A program made the translations under genes and the position numbers. Below are positions 22,395 to 31,899 of a stretch of DNA of 64,000 nt, piece by piece. Positions within the stretch are counted from its first letter, which is position 1. Every line of letters starts with the position of its first letter. A model generated the notes under the pieces. The model was not told the origin of the DNA, searched no databases, and worked only from the letters and a program-made list of their open reading frames with translations. The DNA comes from Zantedeschia hybrid cultivar (Eukaryota; Streptophyta; Magnoliopsida; Alismatales; Araceae): NCBI GenBank assembly GCA_030544215.1, contig JARZZO010000009.1:49967129-50031128 (forward strand). The letters run 5' to 3'.

Positions 22395-23795
22395 TTTTTT
22401 TATTGGTTCGAAGATCAAGGAATTATGATCTTATCAAATTAGATGTTAATTTTTATAATAAACTAGAATGATTAGATTGTTTGATTAAAATTAAACTAAA
22501 AAGTAGACTGATAGTTTAACAATATAGGGGATTAATGTTGTGGACCTAGAACGTATGTGTTACATAAGTCTCCCAGGTTAAAATTGTAAATCTGATGTCT
22601 TTATTTTCTTAGACTATGGTGATGATAAATGGCATACATATAAGAGTTAAGAATCAACAAGATGCAGAGGAAGTCCTGTGAAAAGTTAGCCACATAAAGA
22701 ACTGCTTAATAAATGTTATCCTTATAAAAGAATAATTGCCTTGAAATGATGAACGCTCATGTTATCCGAATACTCTTATTATGGAACCCTTTTGAAGTCA
22801 TAATTAGTTTAGTTCACAGTACTGGGAACACTGCATGACTAGACTCTTTATGATTTCGTGAGCGTGAAGCACTAGTGTTTCTGGTTTTAGGTAAAGAGGA
22901 GATATGTGGTTCTTGGCAAGTAGTTGTTGGTCGGGACCACACACTAAGTTTGCACACCAAGTCTTGCCAATCGATTGATTTAGGATAAATGTTTTACCAC
23001 ATTTGTTTGTTCTTATTTTCTAGATGTATCGTAGTATACGGTCAAAAATAGGGCACAAATGACAAAGTAGAGTGAGTGTGTTCACTTTGTATTTGCTAAG
23101 TAGTATCATAATTTAAATAAATAAATATACATTAAGGCAACTAAAATTCATAAAAGTACCTAAAAGCGAAATATATGATTTTACGATCGCATATCGAGAA
23201 GTTGAATTCATGAGAGTACGTAGATATGAATACACACGTCGTACACTAATACATAGTGTCAGCACCAGGTGTGGACATGTAAGGATACATACACATGGTC
23301 AGTACTTACGTGTTCCCCTTACTCCTATGCGGTCCTTCGACCGTTCGAAAATGTTCTTAGAGCTCTTTAAGAAACAACAGTACCGAAGAAAGGATTAGGG
23401 AAGGTGATTATATTGAATGTATAAGATAGTTTATTGTGTTTGAAAACGAGAAATATAATACATTTGAGGGAATGGATCATCAGGCAAGGTGGCCTATTTG
23501 AAGTATAGTTAACTGTTTGATTGAAATTCTAATATAAAACTAGAGTGATAGTTTAACTTTTTGTCTTCGCAATATACTAGAATTTTATCTGGTTCCAAAT
23601 GAAAAACAAAATACATTTGAAGTAATAGTTCATCATACAAGGCCTTATTTGCGGTTTAAGTAACGTTTTGATTAAAATTCTAATACAAGCATAAAATGAT
23701 AGCTTAACAATGTAAGTAATTGATATTCCAAGTTTAGAATATAATAGCCTTGTTTTGGGACGAAGCCCTTTATGGATTTGTTTGGGGAGAAGCAT
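22395..23795 (+). repeat. Segment E, copy 2
   Basis: Near-complete E with an unrelated insert of about 180 bp at about 23,216-23,395. The insert interrupts the landmark 'gaattcatgagaatagctaaacgag' and contains an open frame of 62 codons that I do not recognise. Otherwise no coding. Confidence 0.8.
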
Positions 23796-24422
23796 CAACG
23801 TCTCTAACTTTAACATATATAAGATTTGCAATTCTTAGTACATAGTTGGAGGCATTAACTTGACGGCAACTCGATAATATCTTAGCAGGAACTCAGACTT
23901 GGATGAATATCTTTTTAGGTGTGGTGATACATACATGTTCCTCCTTTGGTTTTTAAAATATAAGATTTGTGGTTCCTAAGTAAGTAGAAGGCATCAAATT
24001 AGGGGCAGTTCGTCAATATCTCAACACTAACTTGGACTTTGATGAATCTCCTTTCAGGTAGGTGATAAATTCCTTCTCCTTCTTTGGTTTCTATCTTTAA
24101 CATAGAGAAGATTTGTACTCTTTAGTAGGTAGCTAGAGGCATCAAATTGGGGGTAGCTTGACAATATCTTAGGAGCAACTCGTATTTCGATGAATCTCTT
24201 TTTCAGGGTAAAGTGATACATTACTGCTTCTCCTTTAGCTTCTAACTTTAATATAAGATTTATAGTTCCTAACAAGTAGTAGAAGGCATTAAATTGGGGG
24301 CAGCTTGACAATATCTCAGTAACAACTTGGACCTCAATAAATCTCCTTTCAGGTAAGGTATTATATTCATGCTCTTCGTCTAGTTTCTAACACATTTGTA
24401 ATTTTTAATAAGCAATTGGAGC
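23796..24422 (+). repeat. mini-140 minisatellite array, about 4.5 units
   Basis: Tandem units ending in ATTGGAGC (24415-24422), the left target duplication of copy V. Confidence 0.8.
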
Positions 24423-25700
24423 TACGGCTGGCCACGAGTCGAGCCACTCGCGAGATACTCGAGCTCGGCTCCAATCAGGCTCGACTTGGCTAGGCTAATT
24501 TAATCAATTGAACCAAGCCTCAGTTGTAATTTAAGCTGGTCTAATCAAACAGGCCAAGTTCGAGCTTGACCCAACTCGACTTAGCTTGCTCGTGAGCTAG
24601 CTCGAGGTAAAATATTTAATTAGTTTATATATATTTTATATCATACTTACACAGTCGAAGGAAACCAACCCTCATAAGCCCACCATGCCAACATCGCCTC
24701 ATAGGCCTCAACCTACTAAACGTTTACATATGTTTTGGATAAGATTATCATTAGCAATGATAAAACTTCTAGAACTCTAGGTTCCTAGCACGAGCATAGG
24801 AGGAGCTCTCAGGGAGGACCACCACCAAGGTCCTATTATCGTCACTTGTCCAAAGCTCTTTACAACTTTAGTAAAGTGGTGGGGTAGGGGGGAAGGGGGA
24901 AAGAGAGAGAGAGGGTAATAAGGTCCTTTAATGGCGACGAAGTGTAGGTGAGCTGGGACGATGACCATATCTAAGACTTGCTGCTACTTTGTTGTCTATG
25001 CCTACCTCCTTGATGACCATGTCGATGGCAAAATGCAGGAGCCCGATCTGCTGTGGGAGATCGTGGCATATGAGCACATGCAGCACCGCCTTCTTGTCTA
25101 GAAGGCCATTTGTACCGCATCAGTATGTGGAGGCCTGGTCTGCTAGCACAACGCTGGGTGGTGGATAGGGGTGGTGGTGGCCGAGCCTACTGAACGGAAG
25201 TAGGGTCGGCTATACGGTGTGCTTCCCTAGTCCGAAGCAGAAGATGAAGTTTTTGTCATGGGACCTCTAAGGCTCCAAGCCCACCTCGAAAGGGTCGATA
25301 ATGTGTAGGTTCATGCTGACGGGAGTACGTTGGCTACCCTTCACCCACCTCCCTCCTCTGGATGGGATTTACAGTTGGGCCTTTTTAGTTTGACATCAGT
25401 TACTTTATAAAAACTTCACCCCAATTCCTCTTTAAATCTCAAGCGTCCTTATTGTACCTTCCCAAGCTCAATGATTCCACTATTTCTGGGTAGGTGAACT
25501 TAGTTTATTATTAGCTGAGTTAACTTAAAAGTGTTCTAATGAGCTGAGCTCGAGATGAGTTTCTTTCCTGGTAAGCCAAACTCGAGCCCACAAAATGAGC
25601 TCGGGCTAGGCTTGGGCTCAAGCTCGATCTCAAATAATCTTGGTCGAGTCGAGCTTGAGCAAGTTGAAGCTTGGCTCCACTCGATTTATACGCACACCTA
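24423..25700 (+). mobile_element. hAT-Agenet repeat copy V
   Basis: Left end TACGGCTGGCCACGAG, right end CGCACACCTA, both eroded forms of the TAGGGGTGGCCACGAG terminus. Flanks are ATTGGAGC and ACTGGAGC. About 1.28 kb, close to the minimal length. Confidence 0.75.
24925..25330 (+). pseudogene. Agenet-like gene fragment in copy V, heavily decayed
   Basis: Retains the nucleotide landmarks of the other copies (GTGAGCTGGGACGATGA near 24,947; GGTGGATAGGGGTGGTGGTGG near 25,160) but has lost about 60 bp around the G-A-W-Y-E-A-K codons. No frame is open for more than a few tens of codons. Confidence 0.5.
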
Positions 25701-25869
25701 ACTGGAGCCATCAAATTTTGGGGAGCTCCACAATATCTTAGAAGCAAATCGTTCTCCGATGAATCTCCTTTTAGGTAAGGTGATACATTTATGCTCCTCT
25801 ATTGGTTTCTAACTTTAACATAAAATTTGTATTCCTAGTATGAAGGGGACATCAATTTGGTGGAGCGAT
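25701..25869 (+). repeat. mini-140 minisatellite, about 1.2 units
   Basis: Starts ACTGGAGCCATCAAATTTT and breaks off after GGTGGAGCGATATCTTATTAG, where retrotransposon gag sequence begins. Confidence 0.75.
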
Positions 25870-28133
25870 ATCTTATTAGTAGTTCTTCTATACAAGTGGT
25901 AGAGGTTGTCTCGGGACAGTCCGACAGTGTCCGAGTACATCGTCAAATTTGATAATAATTGCCTTAGGTATGGCGTCGGCGAGGATAGTAGGGTCACCTT
26001 ATCAAGGTTTTGGGCAGGGTTGTAAGAGAGCATCCAATGTGACCTATTCTTACATAAGGTGATCACACTAAAGCAGGCCTATCAAATTGCCTTAAATGTG
26101 GAATGATTTTAGAAGCCCTCTAGGCCCCCCATTCTCCAACAGCCCGACCCCCGGGGTACGACCAGTCGCTCCATGCACTTAGTTGAGAGGTCCGAAACTA
26201 TTCCCATCACTTCTGCGAGGGCTCCTATTGCCATTACCCTAAGTCCTTCCTCACCCCTACCTCTAACCACCCTGGCTCAGACTTCCACCATCCCTCAAAC
26301 TAAGAGGAGAGATGATAGAGGTCTTGTAATCATTGCTTTAGGTGCCATAGGGTTGGCCACTATGCTAGTCAGTGCCCACTAGGTCCCTTATAGTTGAGTC
26401 AGAACCCGATACCCCTCTCCTTACTCATGAGGAGGAGAACTACAAACTTGACCCATCCCTAGCCTAGGAGTTTAAGGAGAACGATGCTACTTTAGGATGC
26501 GTATATAGTGGGGACACCAGAGCCGAGGACATTATGGACTCGCCTACGGGCATTAGGCTTGGTATAGTGAGATGCATTCTTACACAGACCAAGGAGGATG
26601 AATGGCGTCGAACCTCTATCTTCCACACCTACAATAGGATAGCCGACCAATCATGCAAGATCATAATTGACATCAACACAATCTCCATTGATTGTGTCTC
26701 CCATATGAGGTTGGATCGAGAGACTCACCTTGAGCCTTACCAAGTCCCGTGGATTAATGCCTTATTCATATCCATCAGGACACTACCTAGTACCCCTTCA
26801 GTTCCAATCCTATCGGAGGCCGATTTGGTGTGACGGTCCTTCCTATGGATGTAAGAAGCCTCATCTTGGGTAGGCTATGAATTTATGATGAGGACGCCAC
26901 CTTGCTTGGCATGACCAACATCTTGTCTTCAAGTATGATGTTAGAAAGATTCTCTTGCATCCCTCCCCACCTAAGACCCTCGCCAAGGGAGAGGCCCCAT
27001 CTCAGGAGAAGCTGCCTACCATGCCTTCACCTTCACCTTCACCTAGCCCTTCCCCACTCAGCCCTTCCTTATCCAATCCACCCAACCAAGAACATGTCTT
27101 AAAATTAAAGGCAAGGGTGTCTCTTTATATGATCAAGGCAAGTGAATTCGAGGGAGAAGTTGTCGAGGGAGCCCCAGTTTGGGCTATCTTGATGAGTGAG
27201 CCATCTGAGAGTTATCCTATCCCATAGGTTGACGAAGTGGGAGCCATCCTAGACAAGTATCACGATGTGTTCCCCAAAGATCTTCCAGATCAACTACCAC
27301 CCATGCATGACATACAACACGCTATTGATTTCGTCCCTGAATCCAACTTGCCCAGTTTGTCTCACTATCGCTTGAATCCCACCGAGCATATAGAATTATA
27401 GAGAAAGGTTGAGGAACTCATTGGGAAGGACTTTTTGAGAGTCAGTACTAGCCCCTGTGTTGTGCCAGCCCTCTCGACTCCCAAAAAGGATGGCACTTGG
27501 CAAATGTGCGTTGACAGTCTTGCCATCAATAGGATCACTGTGAAATATAGGTTCCCCATTCCTCGACTTGACGACATGCTTGACATGACGGCGGGAGCCA
27601 CCATCTTTTCTAAGATTGACCTGAAGAGCGGGTATCATCAGGTCTGGATCCGGCTAGGGGATGAGTGGAAGACAAATTTTAAGACCAATTATGGTCTTTA
27701 TAAGTAGCTTGTCGTGCCTTTGGATTATCGAATGCCCCCAGCATCTTCATGAGGTTGATGACTCAAGTCCTGCGACCCTTCATGGCTTCCTTTGTTGTTG
27801 TCTACTTTGATGACATTCTCATTTACATTAGGACAAGAGAAGACCATTTGAGCCACCTTTGCCAAGTTTGCGAGGTGCTGAGTAAAGAGACCTTGGATTT
27901 TTTTTACTGATCAAGTGACCTTCTTGGGTTTCATAGTATCCCATAGGGGAGTTTTCGTCGACCCTGAAAAGGTCAAGGCCATTGTTGAGTGGACCCAGAC
28001 TATGAGCATCCATGATATTCGAAGCTTACATTGATTAGCATCTTTCAACAAAGATTCATTAGGGGATTCAACACTGTTATGGCCCAGATCATGGATTGCA
28101 TCTGTAAGGAGTCTCTTGGGTGGAGAAGCTTTG
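25870..28133 (+). pseudogene. Truncated Ty3/gypsy gag-PR-RT fragment
   Basis: Gag remnant at about 25,930-26,110 (a frame reading L-S-R-F-W-A-G-L and A-Y-Q-I-A-L-N-V-E). A protease-region remnant lies at about 26,650-26,960 with the active-site D lacking its G-S partner. An RT remnant lies at about 27,230-28,120, with D-L-K-S-G-Y-H-Q-V and the catalytic region now Y-F-D-D-I-L-I-Y (about 27,800). Stops and shifts are frequent. No LTR is seen at either end; both ends abut mini-140 sequence directly, so the fragment is truncated on both sides. The PR and RT style resembles chromovirus-type plant elements, but the lineage is not secure. It lacks RNase H and integrase. Confidence 0.85.
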
Positions 28134-28850
28134 TTGTTTCTAACTTTAACATAAATAAGATTTGTAGCTCTTAGTATATAGTTAAAGGCATCAAATCGAG
28201 GGCAACTCGACAATATCTTAGCAGCAGCTTAAACTTTAATGAATCTCTTTTTAGGTAAGGTGATACATTCATGCTTCTCCTTCAATTTCTAACTTTAATA
28301 TAAGATTTGTAGTTCCTAGTAAGTAGAAGACGTGAAATTGGGGGCAATTCAAAATATCTTAATAGCAACTTCAACTTCGATTAATCTCCTTTCAGGAAAA
28401 GTGAGTCCCCTTTCATATAAGATTTGCAACTAGGTAACTTGTCAATATCTTAGCAGTGGCTCGAATTTCGATAATTAACCTTTTAGGTAAGGTGACATTC
28501 TTGCTTCTCGTTTTATTTTTACTTTAACATAAGATTTGTAATTCCTAGTATGTAGGAAGCATCAAATTAGGGGCAAGTTAACAATATCTCAGCAATAACT
28601 TGGACGTCGATGAATTTCCTTTCAGGTAAGGTGATACTTTCCTTCTTCTCCTTTGGTTTCCAACTTTAACATAACTTTTGTAGATCCTAGTAGGTAGAAG
28701 TCATCAAATTATGGGCAACTCGAGAATATCTCAGTGACAACTTGTGCTTCAATAAATCTCCTTTTAGCTAAGGTGATAAATTCGTGCTCTTCTTTTAGTT
28801 TCTGACTTTAACATAGATAACATTTGTAATTTTTTTAAAATAGTTAAAGC
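28134..28850 (+). repeat. mini-140 minisatellite array, about 5 units
   Basis: Resumes with TTTCTAACTTTAACATAAATAAG directly after the RT fragment (split motif: TTTCTAACTTTAACAT) and ends with GTTAAAGC (28843-28850), the left target duplication of copy VI. Confidence 0.8.
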
Positions 28851-30117
28851 TAGGGGTGGCCATGAGCAGAGCCACTCGCGAGCTACTTGCGCCTAAATCT
28901 AGTCAGGCTTAGCTCGATTCGGCTCATTTAATCGTTCAGACCAAGCCCTAGCTCTAATTTGTGCTCGTCTGACATGCTAAGTTGGAGATTGAGCCAGCTC
29001 GGCACGGCCGGCTCGCGAGTTGGCTCGAGGTAAACAAACACTCATAAGCCCACCATGCCGACAGTACCTCATAGGCCCCCTAGGCCTACTAAAATAAGTT
29101 TTAAACAAGATTATTATGTGCAATGATAAAACAATCAGGCTTCTAATCTCGAACTAAACTTTCGGGGATCTAGGTTCCCAGCGCGTATACAAGAGGGACT
29201 CTTAGGTGCCCCTACTACCAAGGTCCCATGGCTGTTGCCTGTCTAAAGCTCTCAGCACCTCTGGCGAAGTAGTGGTGTGTGGGGGGGGGGGAGGGGGGGG
29301 GAGAGGGTAACGAGGTTCTGCAATGGTGACAAAGTGGAGGTGAGCTGGGACAATGAGGGCCTCCTGGGGGCTTGGTACGAAGCCAAGGTTGTTCGCACCA
29401 TGTCCAAAACCTGCTGCTACGCCGTCGTCTATGACCACCTCTTAGCCGACCATGCCATAGCGAAACTTGGGAGCCCTAATCGCTCTAGGAGATCACGACG
29501 TACAGGCACGTGCAACGCTACCCCCTTACCGTGGCAAGCCGTTTGCGCCGCACCAGCCCGTAGAGGCTTGGTAGGTTGGCGCATCGCTAGGTGGTAGACG
29601 AGGGTGGTGGTAGCCGAGCGCACAGGGGGGGGGGGGAGTTGGGGTTACCATACAGTGTGCTTCCCTAGCCTGCGAGAGAAGATGAACTTCATGGCTGGCA
29701 AGCCTACCTTGAGTGGGTCGATGATGTGTGGGTGCATCCCGACAGGAGCACACCGACGTGCCTCTTTTCCCTGCACAACTCCCCACCCCCATAGGTGGGA
29801 TTCACAATCGGGCCTTTTAGTCCGTCATCGGTTTCTTTACAAAACGTTCACCCCTCTTTCTTTTTTAAATCTTAAGCCTCCTCCCTCTATTGTACCTTCC
29901 AAAGGTTAGCGATTCGACTATTTATGGCTGGGTGAACTTGGTTTATTGGCTAAGTTAACTTAAAAGTGTTCTAATGAGCAAAGCTCAAGTTGAATTCCTT
30001 TCTTGTCGAGCTGAGCTCGAGCCCACAAAATGAGCTCGACATGAGCTCGAATAATCTTCGTTGAGTCGAGCTCAAGCGAGTTGAAGCTGGGCTCGTCTCG
30101 GGTCGTGGCCACCCCTA
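28851..30117 (+). mobile_element. hAT-Agenet repeat copy VI (best-preserved, 1267 bp)
   Basis: Left terminus TAGGGGTGGCCATGAG, right terminus TCGTGGCCACCCCTA; the first 12 bases form a perfect inverted repeat. Flanked by GTTAAAGC and GTTGAAGC, consistent with an 8-bp target duplication with two point changes. An 8-bp duplication and a T/CAGGGGTGGC-type terminus are hallmarks of hAT transposons. No transposase is encoded, so the element is non-autonomous. Interior: an AT-rich left arm of about 300 bp, the Agenet-like fragment and a right arm rich in GAGCTCGAG motifs. Confidence 0.85.
29277..29790 (+). pseudogene. Agenet/Tudor-like (DUF724-type) gene fragment in copy VI
   Basis: A 106-codon open stretch at 29277-29597 reads F-C-N-G-D-K-V-E-V-S-W-D-N then EGLLGAWYEAKVV and Y-A-V-V-Y-D-H-L-L-A-D-H-A. 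This is the classical first strand set of a plant Agenet module. After a stop near 29,597 the second module's W-W-x-x-V-V-V segment and Y-H-T-V-C-F-P-S-L-R-E-K-M-N-F follow in another frame. Plant Agenet proteins are nuclear, Tudor-related readers; family members occur in DUF724 proteins with tandem modules. Here only one pair survives, with frameshifts and no start region. It most likely represents captured host coding sequence rather than a functional gene. Confidence 0.7.
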
Positions 30118-30645
30118 GTTGAAGCCATCAAATTAGGGGCGGCTCGGCAATATCTTAGTAGCAAATTGTCCTTTGATGAATCTGTTTTTAGGTAAAGTGA
30201 TACGTGTCTGCCCCTCTTTTAACATAAGATTCGTAGTTCCTAGTGAATAGGAGCGTCAATTTAGGGGCAGCTCGACAATATCTCAGTGGCAACTTAGACT
30301 TCGAAGAATCTTCTTTCTGGTAAGGTAATATATTCTTACTCCTCTTCAGTTTGTAACTTTAGCATAGAATAAGATTTATAGGTAATAGTAAGTAGTTAGA
30401 GGCATCAAATTAGGGGCAGCTCGACAAGACAATATCTCAGCAATAACTTAGACTTCGATGATTTTCCTTTCAGGTAAGGTGATAACATCTATGCTCCTTT
30501 GGTTCTAACTTTAACATAGGTAAGATTTGCAGTTTTTAAGTAGTTAGGGCCATTAAATTGGGGGCAGCTCCGCAAAATCTTAGCAGTAACTCGGACTTTT
30601 ATAATCTCCGTTCAGGTAAGGTGGTAAATTTTTCTCCTTCCGTGT
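30118..30645 (+). repeat. mini-140 minisatellite array, about 4 units
   Basis: Starts GTTGAAGCCATCAAATTAGG and ends at the transition to segment E near TGTTGGGTTTTTGATTAAC. Confidence 0.8.
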
Positions 30646-31388
30646 TGGGTTTTTGATTAACTATGAGACAAATGAATTATCTTCTTATCAATTTAGTGTT
30701 AATTTTTATAATAAACTAGAATTATTAGATCATTTGATTAAAACTTAAACAAAAAAGTAGACTAATAGTTTAACAATGTAGAGGATTAATATTGTTGGCC
30801 TAGAAAATTAAGGTTGATTGTGTTTTTGTGTAGGATATACGTAAGTTTGCCAGATTAAAATTGTAATTCTCATGTCTTTACGTTCTTAGACTATGGTGAC
30901 GATAAATGGCATACATATACGAGTTAAGAATCAACAAGATGCAGCGAAAATCCTGAGAAAATTGGGCACATGAGGAACAACTTAATAAATGTTATCCTCA
31001 TAAAAGAATGATTGCCTTGAAATCATGAACACTGGGTCTCATTTTTTTCGAATACTCTTATTCTAGAACCCTTTTGAAGCCATAATTAGTTTAGTTCACA
31101 GTACTGGGTACATTGCATGACTATTTATGATTTCTTGAGGGTGAAGCACTAGTGTTTCTAATTTTAGGTAAAGAAAAGAGGAGATTGTGTTTCTTGGTGA
31201 GCAGTTGCCAGTCTGGACTACACACTAAGTTTGCACATTAAGTCTTGTAGAATGATTGATTTATGATAAAAGTTTTACCACATTAGTTGACTATTGTCTG
31301 TGTTTTCTTAATGTATTGTAATATGCGGTCTTACAAGAAAATAGGGTACAAATGACAAAGTAGAGTGAGTGTGTTCTTAAGTTTGTGT
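30646..31388 (+). repeat. Segment E, copy 3 (3' half missing)
   Basis: Standard E until GTTCTTAAGTTTGTGTTC, then an abrupt change to unrelated sequence at about 31,388. Part of it (30887-31189) is repeated in inverse orientation downstream. Confidence 0.85.
30887..31189 (+). repeat. Left arm of a 300-bp inverted repeat
   Basis: Pairs with 31581-31882 on the opposite strand across a 391-bp spacer. Both arms share variants not seen in the other E copies, such as the poly-T interruption before CGAATACTCTTATTCTAG and ACTATTTATGATTTC. The arm was therefore copied locally from this E copy. Confidence 0.9.
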
Positions 31389-31580
31389 TCTTTTAGTCAG
31401 TGTGTTTTCTCTAGATGCAAGTAAAATCTTTGAGATGATCTGTAGTGTTTTAGCTTAATAATTCTCCCCTAAAGTGACTATCCCTCTGATATTAACTACC
31501 ATATTTATTTGCTTAGCATCGAAATATTCATCAGCTATAAATTCTTCACTCTCATGCCTCCTTGCTGAATAGTGTTCTTC
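31389..31580. other. Unassigned sequence in the inverted-repeat loop
   Basis: About 190 bp unlike the macro-repeat. By position it may be 3' untranslated sequence of the adjacent antisense LINE, since its end repeats bases found again at 31884-31950. Nothing coding. Confidence 0.35.
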
Positions 31581-31882
31581 ACAATCTCCTCTTCTCTTTA
31601 CCTAAAATTAGAAACACTAGTGCTTCACCCTCAAGAAATCATAAATAGTTATGTAGTGTGCCCAATACTGTGAACTAAACTAATTATGGCTTCAAAAGGG
31701 TTCTAGAATAAGAGTATTCGAAAAAAATGAGACCCAGTGTTCATGATTTCAAGGCAATCATTCTTTTATAAGGATAACATTTATTAAGTTGTTCCTTATA
31801 TGCCCAATTTTCTCAGGACTTTCTCTGCATCTTGTTGATTCTTAACTCGTATATGTATGCCATTTATCATCACCATAGTCTA
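31581..31882 (-). repeat. Right arm of the 300-bp inverted repeat
   Basis: Reverse complement of 30887-31189 with few differences. It is flanked by a 17-bp direct repeat (AAATTCTTCACTCTCAT at 31540-31556 and 31884-31900) that belongs to the neighbouring non-E sequence. Confidence 0.9.
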
Positions 31883-31899
31883 AAAATTCTTCACTCTCA

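Noticed and set aside
29277..29597. A functional Agenet-domain gene
   Set aside because: No start region, stops and frameshifts in every copy, only one module pair left, and it sits within a multicopy transposon-like repeat.
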